In this document: positions 10,197 to 22,299 of the stretch, piece by piece
Numbering within the stretch: position 1 is the first letter of the stretch
How the letters are laid out: every line of letters begins with the position of its first letter
Assembly: GCA_022702705.1 (NCBI GenBank)
Contig: CM040423.1
Coordinates: 124,134,852 to 124,198,851, forward strand
DNA from: Papilionanthe hookeriana x Papilionanthe teres
Taxonomy: Eukaryota > Streptophyta > Magnoliopsida > Asparagales > Orchidaceae
Length of the DNA stretch: 64,000 nt
Reading direction: 5' to 3'
The notes under the pieces: model-generated
What the model was told of the DNA's origin: nothing
What the model saw: the letters and a program-made list of their open reading frames with translations, nothing else
Databases searched by the model: none
Made by a program: the position numbers and the translations under genes

Positions 10197-11640
10197 TTGT
10201 ATATGCGTAGTAGTGGATCTATAGGTTTAGTATCTTACGATTCAGAGATAGAGCGTACTGTCAGAAAAATTAGAAAACAACCAAAACAAATCAAAAATTA
10301 TTGCGAAATGGTGAATATTCAAGATAATCAGAGAAATGATATTGGAAATTTGCCAAGACCTTTAAGAGATTATGCTAACCCAACAGCAGATGACATTCAT
10401 ATAACTATTCAAAATATTGATATTGCTGCTAATTCATTTGATCTTAAACCTGCAATCATCCAAATGACACGTTATAATCAATTCGCTGGAACACCTAATG
10501 AGTATCTAAATTTACATCTCGCTAATTTTTTAGAACTGTGTGCTACTTTTAAATAGGATGGAGTGTCTATTGACGCTGTCAGACTAAAACTTTTCCTTTC
10601 AAGTTAAGGGATAAAGCTAAGGCGTGGTTAAACTCGTTAGCACCTGGATCTATTAGAACTTAGGATAATTATCTTAAACATTTCAATAAAAATATTTCCC
10701 TCTTTCAAAGACTGCTAAGTTAAGAAATGATATTACATCTTTTTGTCAGTTTGAAGGAGAGTCAATATATGAAGCTTGGGAGAGATATAAAGATCTTCTT
10801 AGGAAGTGCCCACATCATGTTTTACCAGATTGGTTAATAATTTAAACATTTTATAATGGATTAGTGGGATCATTAAAATCTATTATAGATGCTGCTGCTG
10901 GTGGATCATTAATGTCAAAACCTTTTGATGAAGCATACACATTAATTGAAGAAATGGCTACTAATAATTTTCAATGGCCCTCTGAACGGGTAAATCTTAA
11001 GAAAGTAGCTAGTGTTCATGATTCATATATGATGATTATGGTAGTTTCTCAAATTGCAGCCCTTTCTAAAAAATAAATCAACATGGAATGAATTATTCTC
11101 AACCACCTGAAGTGTTGGAGGAAAATTCATTAGGACAGATAACAAAATCTCAAACACCTTATGAGACGTTAAATGTTATTAATAGACCTAACAATCCTTT
11201 TTTAAAGTATTAAAATCCTGGTTGGAAGAATCACCCAAATTTCAATTGGAATAATAATAATGCTAATGTTAACCCGCTCTGAGCTAACAATTCTATGAAT
11301 CCAATTCGAAAGTTGAAGAATCAAGGAAATCCTAATTTTAAACCATCTTATCCCCTTGATTCAATAGTAACCCGCAATTTAAGGATACAAAGTTGTCTAC
11401 TGAAGAAATGATTCTAAATATAGGAAATCAATTACAAGCTCAAGGTGTTGCTATGAAAATATTAAAAATCAATTAGGACATCTTTTCACTGCACTTAATA
11501 ATAGACCTTCTGGAACACTTCCAAGCAATGTGGAGATCAATCCAAAAGATCAAAATAATGAACAACTTAAGGCTATTCAATTAAGGAGTGGAAAAGAATT
11601 GGAAACTAGAGTCCAATAAGTTGAAGTAGAAAAGGAGAAG
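10197..11640 (+). pseudogene. element A gag (broken)
   Basis: Gag gene encoding matrix/capsid/nucleocapsid, here with several stops and frameshifts. The first frame (10197-10556) has the lineage start around GSIGLVSYDSE and runs to LHLANFLELCATFK before a TAG. The capsid core follows in pieces: LRDKAKAWLNSLAPGS (about 10600-10650), then SLKSIIDAAAGGSLMSKPFD (10867 on) and EEMATNNFQWPSER. The C-terminal part is Asn/Pro-rich (about 11180-11400), followed by a region rich in 'LRSGKELE'. Element C has the same domain order in longer frames. Capsid and RNA packaging functions are known for the family; this copy cannot make the full protein. Confidence 0.85.
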
Positions 11641-12600
11641 GTGGAAATTGAAAAAGGTTCAAACAAGTTTTATCCAGACTTGGATTATCCTCTTGAGCCA
11701 ATGAAGATAACTGTTGAAAAACCACCTTCTCCATTTCCTCAAAGATTAAAGAAACAAAATAGGGATAACATTTTTGGAAAATTTTTGGAGATCCTTAAGA
11801 AATTAACGATAAATATTCCTTTTGTTGAAGCATTAGAATAGATGCTTGACTATGCCAAGTTTATGAAGGATATTTCGAGAAAGAAAAGAAAGTTTATAGA
11901 TCATAAAACTGTTGCACTTAGCGGAGAGTGGTGCGATAATTCAGAAGAAGCATCCTGAAAAACTTAAAGATCCTGGTAGTTTCACTATTCCGTGTGCTAT
12001 AGGTGAAAATTTTTTTGGAAAGGCTTTATGTGATCTAGGAGCGAGTGTTAATCTTATGCCTTTATCAACTTTCAAAAGGTTGGGAATAAGAGAAATCTCT
12101 CCTACATCTGTGACTCTTCAGTTGGCCGATTATTCTATTACTTACCCTAAAGGAGTGGTGGAAGATGTGTTAGTAAATGTGGATAGATTTATCTTTCCTG
12201 CGGACTTTATTGTACTTGATATAGAGGAAGATATATAAATTTCAATCATTCTGGGAAGACCATTCCTTGCTACTAGAAGAGCGGGAATTGATGTTCAAAA
12301 AGGAGAATTAACTATGAGAGTTAATGATCAAGAGGTGACCTTTAATATTTTAAAATCTATGAAGTATCCCTCAATGGAAAAAGATAATGAATGTTTTAGG
12401 ATGGAGGTCAGTGATTATCTGAGAAATGATCATTTCAAGAATATATTTGAAAAAGAAGAAGAATATAAAAAAAAATATTTAAAGAAGAAATTAAAGATGA
12501 TGAAAATTCAGATAATGAAAAAAATGAAAAATTGGAGTATGTTCAAGAGAGATTCGAAATATTAGACACTATGGAAGGTGGAAATAAAAGCTTAATTCCA
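11641..12600 (+). pseudogene. element A retropepsin (protease) region
   Basis: Aspartic protease domain that would cleave Gag-Pol. The active-site motif is visible as CDLGASVNLMPLSTFKRLG in the 11912-12238 frame, where DLGAS replaces the common DTGA, as usual in Athila. The flap-side part (TLQLADYSITYPKGVVEDVL, then FIVLDIEEDI) follows. A TAA interrupts the ILGRPFLAT segment and the gene resumes at 12314 (MRVNDQEVTFNILKSMKYPS). The 11641-11841 frame is the linker from gag. Broken by at least two stops. Confidence 0.85.
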
Positions 12601-14100
12601 TCTATCATAAAACCTACTGAACTTGAGATGAAAATTCTCCCTAATCATTTAAAGTATATGTTTTTATGAGAATCTTATACCTTGCTAGTTATAGTATCTT
12701 CGGAGTTAAATGATTATCAAGAACAAAAACTATTGGAAACTTTAAAAAGATACAAAAAAGCTTTTGGATGGACTTTGGCAGATATTAAGGAAGTTAGTCA
12801 TTTGATTTGTATGTACAGAATTTTATTAGATGATGAACATAAACAGAGAGTTGATCCGCAAAGGAGACTGAACCCTATAATGAAAGAAGTAGTTAAGAAA
12901 GAGATTTTAAAATGGTTGGATGCTGGAATTATTTATCCTATTTCGGATAGTGCTTTGGTAAGTCCAATACATTGTGTACCGAAAAAAGGGAGGAGTGACT
13001 GTTAAAGTGAATGAAAATAATGAAATTATAACCACAAGACAAATTAATGGATGACGAATTTGTATTGACTATAGAAAATTAAATGCCGCCACCAGAAAAG
13101 ATGACTTTCCTCTTCCTTTTCTCGATCAAATGCTAGATAAACTTGTTGGACACAAGTATTACTGTTTTTTTTATGGATATACTGGTTACCACCAAATATT
13201 TATTGCTCCTTAGGAACAAGAAAAGACAACATTTACTAGCCCCTATGTAACCTTTGCTTTTAGAAGAATGTCTTTTGCACTATGTAATGCGCCTGCAACA
13301 TTTCAAAGATGTATGATGTCTATCTTCAGTAGTATGATAGATAATGGAATAGAAGTTTTTATGGATGATTTCTCTGTATTTGGGACTTCATTTGAAATTT
13401 GTCTGGAGAACTTAGCAAAAGTTTTGGAGCTTTGTGAGAGAACAAATCTAGTTCTGAATTGGGACAAATGTCAATTTATGGCTGCAGGAGGAATTGTGCT
13501 TGGGCATAAAATTTCTGAACATGGTATGGGGGTCAATCCTGCTAAAATTAGAGTGATTGAGAGATTGTCGCCACCCACTACCACGCTGGATTTTACTGGC
13601 GATATATTAAAGATTTCTCTAAAATTACTAAACATTTGTGCCAACTTTTAGAAAATGATAAAAAGTTTGATTTTAATGATGAATGCTTGAATGCTTTTGA
13701 ATTATTAAAAGAAAAGTTAAATCACTGCACCTATAATTATTTCACCCGATTGGGAGAAACTATTTGAACTAATGTGTGATGCTAGTGATTATGCAATCGG
13801 AGTAGCATTGGGGCAAAGGTATGATAAAATTTTCAAAGTTATTTACTATGCTAGTAAAACTCTTAGTGAGGACCAAATTAAGTATACCACAACTAAAAGA
13901 GAATTATTAGCTATAGTATTTACTTTTGAAAAATTAAGACCATATTTAATTGGAACTAAAAGTATTATGCATACAGACCATTCAACTATCAAATATTTAA
14001 TGCAAAAGAAGGATGCAAAACCTAGACTCATTAGATGAATACTTCTTCTGCAAGAATTTGATTTTATGATAGTTGATAGGAAGGGAACTGATAACCAAAT
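12601..14100 (+). pseudogene. element A reverse transcriptase and RNase H (broken)
   Basis: RT: the N-terminal frame (12682-13005) has WLDAGIIYPISDSALVSPIH and VPKKG. The fingers/palm region is frame-broken between 13006 and 13267. The 13268-13651 frame carries the catalytic FMDDFSVFG, the gypsy form of the YxDD box. RNase H (13772-14038) begins MCDASDYAIGVALGQ (first catalytic Asp) and includes TTTKRELLAIVF (catalytic Glu) and HTDHSTIKYL (Asp). Together these make and copy cDNA in the particle. The lineage and order match element C. Stops and frameshifts make this copy inactive. Confidence 0.88.
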
Positions 14101-15407
14101 AGCTGATTATTTGTCCAGAATATATAATGATAAATTATCTGAATTTGAAAAAGAAGTTATAGAAACTTTTCTTGATGAGCAACTTTATATTATTATGGAA
14201 AGAAATTTGCCTTGGTATGCTGATAATGTGAATTATATTGTAAGTGATATTGTACCACCTGATTTAACAAGGCCATTACTAAAAAAGTTTAAATATGATG
14301 CAAAAATCTATTTTTGGGATGAGCCCTATCAATATAAATAGTGTAAGGATCTGATTATTAGGAAATGTGTGCCACAAGAAGAAACAAATTTTATTATTCA
14401 ACAATGTTATGATTTTGAATTTGGAGGTCATTTTGGTGTTGATAAAACTACTTTTAAAATTATGAAATCTGGATTTTATTGGCCTACTCTATTTAGAGAT
14501 GTTTATTAATATATTAAATCATGTGATCGATGTCAGAGTAGGTAATATATCTAGAAGAAATGAAATGCCTCTAAATTATAATTTGGAATTTGAAATTTTT
14601 TATGTATGGGCATTAGATTTTATGGGACCATTTACTCATTCATTTGGAAATATACATATATTGGTTGCTGGTGATTATGTCTCAAAATGGATTGAAGCTA
14701 TTGCTTTACCAAGATGTGATGCTCGGAGCGTTTCAAAATTTTAAAATAAAAATATATTTATGAGATATGGAATGTCGAGATTGATCATAACTGATGGTGG
14801 ATCCCATTTCAAGAATAATCAAATTAAGAGATTAATTGAGAAATATAATATTATTCATAGAATCTCTACTGCTTATCATCCCAAGACTAATAGTTTAGCA
14901 GAAGTATCTAATAGTGAAATTAAAAGAATCTTGGAGAAAACTGTGGATACTCCAAAATTAGATTGATCTGCTCGATTAGATACTGCTTTATAGTCTATAG
15001 GAATGTCTCCTTATAGACTAGTGTTTGGTAAGACTTGTCATTTACCAGTTGAATTGGAGCATAAAGCATATTGGGCGATAAAAGTGTTAAATTTTAATTT
15101 GAAAAATGATGGAGAGAAAAGATTTATGCAATTAAATGAATTGGAAGAGATTAGAAATGCATCTTATCACAATGATAGGATTTATAAATAGAAAAGGATG
15201 TTATGGCATGATCGGAAGATATTGAAGAAAAACTTGGAAATTGGACAAAAAGTTTTATTATACAACAGAAGATTGAAGTTATTTCTTGGAAAGCTCAAGT
15301 CTAAATGTTTAAGACCTTTTTACAGTTGTAAAGTTCATTATTTTGGAGCTGTTGATATTAAAGATCCTAATACTGGAAATATTTTCAAGGTTAATGGCAT
15401 TGATTAA
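14101..15407 (+). pseudogene. element A integrase (broken)
   Basis: Integrase in pieces. The N-terminal zinc-binding part is decayed around 14400-14500 (FGGHFG, then FYWPTLFRDV). The catalytic core shows D in WALDFMGPFTHSFGN (14610 on), D in IITDGGSHFKNN (about 14785) and E in the SNSEIKRILEK segment (about 14915), the DDE set. The C-terminal part has MSPYRLVFGKTCHLPVELEH (15003) and a final IKDPNTGNIFKVNG ending at a TAA at 15407. Stops at 14339, 14742, 14965 and 15189 break it. It would join cDNA to chromosomal DNA. Confidence 0.87.
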
Positions 15408-15491
15408 AGTCTTACTTTGATGGGTTTCAACCTGATTTCAAAGAATTTTTATTGCCGAGTCATCTTGATTAACCAAATGGTTTGTCGGGCT

Positions 15492-15532
15492 AACGACGTT
15501 AAATCAAGTGTCTTATAGGAAGCAACCCATAT
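15492..15532 (+). promoter_or_regulatory. post-integrase conserved motif and hairpin, decayed in A
   Basis: ACGACGTTAAATCAAG is followed by a decayed form of the hairpin seen after integrase in C (52794-52813) and in B (20854-20871). Here the arms are roughly TATAGG and CCCATA around AAGCAA. The motif sits about 85 bp after the integrase stop. The function is unknown. Confidence 0.55.
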
Positions 15533-15689
15533 GTATCTTTGTGGTGTGTTTACTTGTTCGTTGTAGTTGTACTCTTTAGATGGTTGTTTCCTAATCCTAA
15601 TTACTCCTAAATACTTAAAAAAATTGATAAATGATGGATCAAATCGAGATATTGTAACATTTTGGATCAAACGAAGTTCGGTGTAGTTT

Positions 15690-15830
15690 TTAACCACCGG
15701 CGCCGCCAGCGCTAGAATGGGCGCCACCGGCGCCCTATCGTTTATACCCAACTGAATTTGACTGTTTGAGTGCCACCGACGCCCTATTAAGCGCCACCAT
15801 TGCCCTATCAAGCACCGCTGGAGCCCAAAA
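15690..15830 (+). promoter_or_regulatory. GC-rich palindrome cluster upstream of ORF X (A)
   Basis: Several near-palindromes in AT-rich surroundings. The best is GGGCGCCACCGGCGCCC at 15719-15735, with perfect 7-bp arms around ACC. Decayed copies lie to either side (15696-15713 and 15770-15822). It is about 140-270 bp ahead of the likely ORF X start. Equivalent clusters precede ORF Y and the LTR promoter. Confidence 0.6.
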
Positions 15831-15968
15831 TCAGTCTGACGGTTTTTAAGTTTCAAAATGCGAGTTTTGGTGGTTTTTTGCGGGATTTTTATCTCTAAAC
15901 TCCCAAAACTCCATTTTTGACTTCTAAACTTCAAAAAAATGAAAACCACCAATACCCATTTGGTTCAT

Positions 15969-16811
15969 ATGGATTCCTATGCCATTGAAACCTCTCGATC
16001 TCGCGTTTGGAATAGGAGGAAGTTCATCAGTTTTGAAGCCCTGCGTTTGTTCAACAAAGTGATGGTGAAAAGTCAAATTATAAAGTAATGGGGCTTCATT
16101 AATCAGGGTATGGAAAATCCTTCAACTAGAACTGAAGAAATTATTAAGGAGAGACGTTGGGAAGTCGTTTGTTTCACTACCGCCGCCGTTGTTGTTCCCG
16201 TCGTGAAAGAATTCTATGTGAATCTTCACGGGATCAACCAAGGGTTTGTGTTCATGCGTGGTAGATTCGTGCAATTCACTCCTACAAGAATCAACAATCT
16301 CTTCATGATTGAAAATGTTCCTATTTGCCACTATTCAAATTTCGATGCCACTGAGATAATATGAATGAGAATATCAGTATCTGATGGATGAGAATAAGGA
16401 ATGGGAAATCAGGGAGAATGGATATATAAGTTTCCCATCCGCATCTCTCAATCCAGTATCAAAGTAGTGACACTACTTCATTTCAGCAAAATTTCTTCCT
16501 ACATTGAAGATAAGTAAGGTGACCAAGGAAAGCGCCATTTTAAATTTTTGCATTCAAACTGGAAGGTCGGTTGTCATTGGCAATCTTATTGTGAAATCAG
16601 TACTTGGAATAATTGTGCATGGATCGAAATATGGGCTTGGACACCCGTCCACCATATTCCTGTTATGTAGTCAGTCACAGGTACCATATGAAAGTTGGGA
16701 AAAGGTTATTCTTCCATGGAGACCTATTGATCCAACTAATGTATACGACTACCAGACAATTTGAGATGAGGATGATATGAATCTACTTACTGATCAACCG
16801 ATGGAGACTTC
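15969..16811 (+). pseudogene. element A ORF X, 5' part (env-position gene)
   Basis: First of two related genes after integrase. The start at 15969 is chosen because it aligns with the start of the C copy (both reach NRRKF about 15 codons later); an upstream in-frame ATG lies at 15939. A TAA falls at about 16086 and a stop at about 16362. Readable pieces include EEIIKERRWEVVCFTT, VVKEFYVNLHG, MRGRFVQFTPTRIN, then SAILNFCIQTGRSVVIGN, GLGHPSTIFLLC and VILPWRPIDPTNV. This wording matches what is annotated in plant genomes as 'putative plant transposon protein domain'; its biochemical role is unknown. No membrane segments or glycoprotein features are visible, so calling it env would go beyond the evidence. 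Element B interrupts it at 16812. Confidence 0.75.
16807..16811. repeat. target site duplication, left copy (element B)
   Basis: ACTTC directly precedes the TGACC terminus of element B. The identical ACTTC at 26112-26116 follows the other end, so B inserted by normal integration into ORF X of A. Confidence 0.9.
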
Positions 16812-18790
16812 TGACCTGACCCGCAATTACACAATAAATTATCTTCCTAAAGATGGCCACAAACTTGACCCGATTTATAAATAGCGGCTAGTGTGCAAAA
16901 TCTTAAATGATATAAAAATTAAAAAATATTTTATACATTAGGCGTACTACGCAAGTATATCTATCGTTTCAAGTAATATAGAGTTTTCTTTAAAAACCCC
17001 AATATTGATCCAACGAGGAAGTGAAGTAAAAGTTCTTTAATCAAATTCTAGTCTACTACTAATAGTCCTTAGTTTGGAAAGTCGATTAAAATTGTGTTTT
17101 ATCTAGAAACTATTCCTAAATTCAAGTGTTAAATGTAATAGTAACTATAACTAAATGCAAATAATAATTCTAAAGAAAACCCTTTTTAGATGCATTAGTT
17201 TAGAGAATTTTGAGATACTAAAAACTACTATTCTTATGTAATGAAATGGATAATGTATTGGAATGAGATGCATTTAATATTGTATGTGCCAAATAGGAGC
17301 AATCCTACTCTTTACCCTTTGGTCCAGGCATAAAGAACATTGACTAATCTCATGCTTGGTTACTGAATTTGCGGCTAGGCTGGGGGGATATCGGCTCTCA
17401 CTTCGGAGCTCCCACGTACCCCTCACCTGAGGGCTAACATCTACACTTCAGCATCCAAACGATAGGACCGAATTGAAGATTTTAGCCCGTCACTCTAAAA
17501 TCTCCAATTCTACTCCCGATTAATATATTTCTTTAGTTATTTGCACTTAACTCCATGACCTTCACCATCCATGGAATTTGAATGTGGTTCCACTTTGTTG
17601 AGAATTGCACCGCCCTTTAGGGTCGATGCAATTACAACGAATTTTAACACCCCAACGAGCTCTTTTTGTAATGTAAATGAAGTGCAAGTAAAAACCATCA
17701 CATTTATAATTATAACATCTTTTAGCAAGCATCTCAATATCCTAAACATGAATTCTACTCATTACAAAAGAAAAGTAAAAGGAAAAGAATGGCATAATCC
17801 TCTCATGCCACTATTTTCAAAGAAGAAGAGTAAGAGAGATGCGTCACAAAGCACGAAGAAAATACAACATAAACTTCATTTAACCAAAGCAAATCCACTA
17901 GTTAATTGTTTACAAAATTATAAGATAATGAAGAACAATACTTAGCTTTTTCCCCTTTCAAAGAAAGATGAAGATCTCTCCCACAAAGTCTCCCATTGAT
18001 CCATGCAATGCTAGTGCAATCCCTTACAAATACTCTCAAAATCTCCTCTCTAATCTCTCCAAAAGGGTAGAAATCTACATTTCTACTCTTAATCTAAGAA
18101 TCCTAAACATTCTCCAAGTTTTTCCTAACATTCCTCTCTTATTTCTCTTCTTTTCTCATCCCTTTTCCAACCTAAATTTGTCATATTAAAGAGTATGGAC
18201 GAAGTTTGAAGAGTTGCCATATGCACCCCTTCGAAAAAACATCCAAATACGTTGAATTTTGGCTATAACCACCCAAAGTCGGCTTAGAATCTTCCTAGGC
18301 ACCATCGGCAGGTCTGAGGGCGCTGTTGGCAAGCTTTTTGGTCATATTTTTGCCTTCTCAGGAAAATCCCGTCGTGGGCGGCCTCGAGGGCGCTGTCGGT
18401 GGGCAGACTGCTGCGCAGCTCCACCATTTTGCTCAGTTTGGCTCCGTTTTAGCTACGATTCACCCCGTTTCAGTTTTGTTGCATTCGTAACAGATAACCC
18501 TACAAAATAAGCATAAAAACAACCTTTCTTTAAAGTGTAATCTCATTCAATAATATGCAAGAAGTGTGAAAGATATTAAGCATTGAAAGACTTATCGAAA
18601 GGTGTCAGGGCAAAATTTCATTTCTTGCTTGTTTTTGCTCCAAATTGCACCATTTTTGCTTTCTTTTGCTCCAATCACCATTTATTTACCTAAAACCAAA
18701 AAACATACAAAATACCTTCCTTTTAAAGTGTAATATCACCTAAAATGAGTAAAATCATATAGCAAAAAACATATATTTTTTGGCGGGTCA
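16812..18790 (-). repeat. element B 3' LTR
   Basis: 1979-bp LTR. On the minus strand it begins TGACCCGCC at 18790 and ends near 16812. It contains the conserved leader block (about 17285-17515) and GC-rich palindrome remnants (about 18288-18410). It is collinear with 24146-26111. The plus-strand ORFs at 17571-18189 and 18259-18510 are LTR sequence, not genes. Confidence 0.9.
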
Positions 18791-18805
18791 AAATCCCCCA
18801 AACTT
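18791..18805 (-). other. element B 3' polypurine tract
   Basis: The minus strand reads TAAGTTTGGGGGATTT immediately before the 3' LTR start. This is the expected plus-strand priming site. It is preceded by TTGAGGACAAGTAACAG, which is shared with A and C. Confidence 0.85.
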
Positions 18806-19160
18806 AACTGTTACTTGTCCTCAAGTAACACTATAACTTTAAAAATAAAATATGTTAACTTGTGGTTGTGTGTTTCAATAGAGTTTCCTATAATTTTATC
18901 TCAGAAATGTTATAGTATAACGTATGACAAATTTTAGTAAATCAACCTAGGACTAGAGTATATGAATATATCATATTCAGCGTAGGAATCCTGTTTATAT
19001 ATTTACTTCAAAAGTTATTGAAATTGTCAAAATAAAGATTCATAGATAGTATAAAAATGGAATAAAAGCTCCTTATCTATACTAATTTAACCAATACCTT
19101 TTGAAACAAGAAAAAGCTTAGGATTTTTTTTTAATTTTTTCATTTAAAAAAAATCAAGTA

Positions 19161-19370
19161 AAACCAATTTTTGATTAGGCTTCTCCTCAAACTTCACCTC
19201 ACTTATTTTATTTTCTCTCTTTTTTTCTCTTTTCTTTCGGGATCATTTTTAATCCCTTTTTATATTTTTTTCCTTTTTTTTTCTTTCGGGATCATTTTTA
19301 ATCCATTTTTTTTACTTTTTTTTTTATGTGAGGATTACTATATCAGGATAGGCCTTTAATAATTTTAAAT
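19161..19370 (-). other. purine-only tract with conserved flanks (B)
   Basis: On the minus strand about 120 nt are almost entirely purine (19206-19325). A segment of about 22 nt around TTCGGGATCATTTTTAATCC is duplicated here (about 19233 and 19282). Flanks match A and C: CCTATCCTGATATAGTAATC before the tract and GAGGAGAAGCCTAATCAAAA after it, in minus-strand order. The hydrophobic plus-strand ORF here is only the translation of the T-rich strand. Confidence 0.65.
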
Positions 19371-19968
19371 TTCACTATCTTCTCTCTAAAATCCAAAACT
19401 CAAAACTTTCCCACACTTTTTATAAGTGTAAGTATTAGTTTGAAAAATGTTTTCAATAAAGGCTCAATTCTCATTAATTATAAATCTATGAATTTTAGTT
19501 TTTCAAATATTCAACTCCTTTCTACCATAAATAGAAAAATCATTTTTCCAATGTTTCCTACAAAATATCATAACTCTAGTGTAGTTTCTTCACTAAGCAG
19601 TTCAACTAAGCAATTTTTCTAATATTCCTAAAATTGAAATTATAGTAACCTAAAGGTAACACCACATACCACAAACATTTTAAAAGTGATATCAAATTAA
19701 AAACAGGTTACTGAGGACAAATAAAGTTACATTTAAATTTTTTTTCCCAAAACTTATATTTAAAATATTTTGCAATTAATTCCATAAAATGTTATAGGAA
19801 GAAAAAGTAATGGTTGAATCTACTTACTACTACAACATCATATCAAATTCATATACATGCATAATCATGATAGAATCACTGTAAGAGAAAATAAATCTAA
19901 CCTAAAACATGCTTGTAATAAAATTACACTAAAAGGAAGTATTTTCACATTAAAATTTTATTTTTCTT

Positions 19969-19984
19969 CCTACCCCCAAACTTA
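19969..19984 (-). other. second polypurine tract (B)
   Basis: The minus strand reads TAAGTTTGGGGGTAGG, nearly the same as the true tract, about 1.18 kb upstream of the 3' LTR. Counterparts lie in A (28785) and C (48661). Confidence 0.6.
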
Positions 19985-20853
19985 ATTTTTTAACATATAT
20001 AGCATTCAGTACAAAAAATATAAGCAGGAAGAAAAATAGTTTAGAAATTTTATTTACCAAAAATGTCTATCAAATCCATTTGTAAGTATTCATTAGGACA
20101 TAACAATATATAGCAGAAAGTAAGTCTAGACTAATCATGCCAGAATGAAATTCACTAAATAAAAGTCTAACTAGCATAGCATGTATCAGCAAGAGAATGT
20201 AAAAATGTTCTTCAGTTATTATATAAAATTGTAACACAAAAATAAACATACATAAGATAAATGAGGTCAATTCATGCTTTAACTCATCACATCTGACTAA
20301 TTTACTTCCAATTTCTAACAGAATCACTACACTTTTAAATTAGGTACTTTCAAATGATTTTATAGATTATAATCCCAAAGATAAGATTATCCCTGATAAA
20401 TTGGTTTCCGGACACTAATTTCAAGCATCATCTAATCCCTATAACTAAACACCTCTAACAGTTATAAAGATAATGTAAGATAATCCACATGGTATTCATC
20501 AAATAGGTTTGCGACTCCTACCTAATGAGAATTAAAGATGCAAAAAGGAAGTAAAAAATTAAGATGGAACTATCAATATTCGAAACTCATGATTTCTCTT
20601 GTAAAATTCAAGTCTGGGTGAGACCCAAGTTACAGTGGACTCGTTAATCCAACTACTACAAGAGATCAAGTCTAGCCATAATAAGAAGTTAAGGAATCAC
20701 TTCCTTCAAGACACACAAATATCAAATCATACAATTAACAATCCCAACATCTATCAATCAACAATCAAATTTATCAATCCACTATAAAGCAAATACAATA
20801 CAATACTGACAATCATGACTCTCAAGCACACTAAATCAAAGCACACTGATAAC

Positions 20854-20871
20854 TATGGGTTGCCTCCCATA
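20854..20871 (-). promoter_or_regulatory. post-integrase hairpin retained without integrase (B)
   Basis: Arms TATGGG and CCCATA (minus strand) around AGGCAA, preceded by GACGTTAAAACCAAGAGCTT. In C the same motif lies directly after the integrase stop. In B it survives although pol is gone, joining almost directly to the end of the protease region. Confidence 0.65.
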
Positions 20872-21166
20872 AAGCTCTTGGTTTTAACGTCGCAGGTCCA
20901 ACAAATGATTCCACCTGGATCAAAATTCAAAATAACTAATCCTCGATCAATCGCCCAATCATTTTCAGATATAGGGATTCATATAAAATCCTCAAATTTT
21001 AATTTTTCATTCAGCTGTTCATTTTTAGTATTATTTATATCATTGTTCCTCATATTTCTTTCTAGATCCAAAATTCTTCTATTAATTTTCTGAATTTGCA
21101 TATTAATGTCATCCTTGAAATTTATAATAAATGGATTTTATAAGATACTTCAATATCTCTCAAATT

Positions 21167-22260
21167 TTAGATCAGATTCTCTTTAGATAATTCAGATTCT
21201 GGATCAAATTCTTTTATGTAACTCTTCTTTTCCAAGTTATCTTCCAATTCTTCCATTTTATAATTATTAAATGATGGAGGATCTATCTTAGTTGAGGAAA
21301 TAGGTTTTTCTAATTCCTTAAAAATTTCGTCCAATGGTCTTCCAATATCTTTATCCTCTTTCCTCAACTTTAAGTTCTTTTGAAATATATCCTCAAATTC
21401 TCTTCCAAGTCATAGTTCAATAATTTTATCTTGTTCATCATTCAATTCAGGTTTTTCTTGTAACTGAGTCGCTTCTAAAGATATAAAGACTGGTTGTGTA
21501 GATGAATTCCCTAAATAGATAGGCTTTAAAATTATATGGGGTACATCCATCTTAAGTTCATGAGATTTTTCAACAGATGAAATTAAAAGTTTACTATTTT
21601 TGGTAGCGTCCATCGTTTCACACCTCTCCTAAACATACATAGAGTCTTCTTTAAATAACCTTTTTGAATCATCATGAAAGTCTATTTCATTCTCATCTGT
21701 TAACTTACTCACAAAACTTTCTTGGAAATGGCATTTACTTAGATAATCAATTTCATCTATCCAAAAATAATCATCATCTTTTCTCTCAGCTGGATATTTC
21801 ATAGTTTTTAATACATCAAAAGTAATTTCCTGGTCATTAATATTCACAGTCAACTCTCCTTTTTGCACATCTTTCATAGATTGTCCAGTAACAGGGAAAG
21901 GTCTCCCTAAAATAATTGGAATTTCTTTGTCTTCCTCCATATCTAATACAATAAAGTCCAAAGAAAAGATAAATTTATCCACTTTGACAAGCATGTCTTA
22001 TATAACTCCTTTTGGATAAATGATAGATCGATCAGCTAACAGAAGGCTTACAGTAGTATGAGAAATATCAACTAAACATAACCTTCTAAATATAGATAGA
22101 GGCATCACATTAATGCTCACTCCGAAATCACATAAAGCTTTTCCCCATATTGTTTCTCCAATTGTACAAGGAATTGTAAAGCTACAAGGATCTTTAAGTT
22201 TCCGAGGAAAACTTTTCTGAAGTATAGCGCTGCACTACTCACTTAGTGCAACTATCTTGT
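21167..22260 (-). pseudogene. element B protease region and truncated pol linker
   Basis: Retropepsin region on the minus strand. The frame ahead of 21994 contains the substrate-pocket region and a decayed active site (CDFGVSINVMPLSIF, so G-V-S in place of G-A-S). The frame 21994-21629 continues FIVLDMEEDKEIPIILGRPF and ends at EDSMYV. The following frames (21613-21410, 21367-21167) correspond to the linker between protease and RT, ending about where element C enters RT (LNDEQDKIIEL). No RT motif follows. A TAA separates the pocket region from the 21994 frame. Inactive, or at best a gag-protease remnant. Confidence 0.75.
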
Positions 22261-22299
22261 AATCCCAATTTTCATTTTCTTTTTTAATATATCCTTTAT

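Noticed and set aside
15449..15952. 167-aa minus-strand ORF in element A
   Set aside because: Antisense to the GC-palindrome region and post-integrase leader. No counterpart in C.
18259..18510. 83-aa Arg/Cys-rich ORF
   Set aside because: Translation of decayed GC palindromes in the LTR of B. The other LTR does not keep this frame.
19171..19359. Phe-rich hydrophobic ORF that looks like a membrane protein
   Set aside because: It lies on the T-rich strand of the purine tract. The same effect occurs at 29186-29386 in A.
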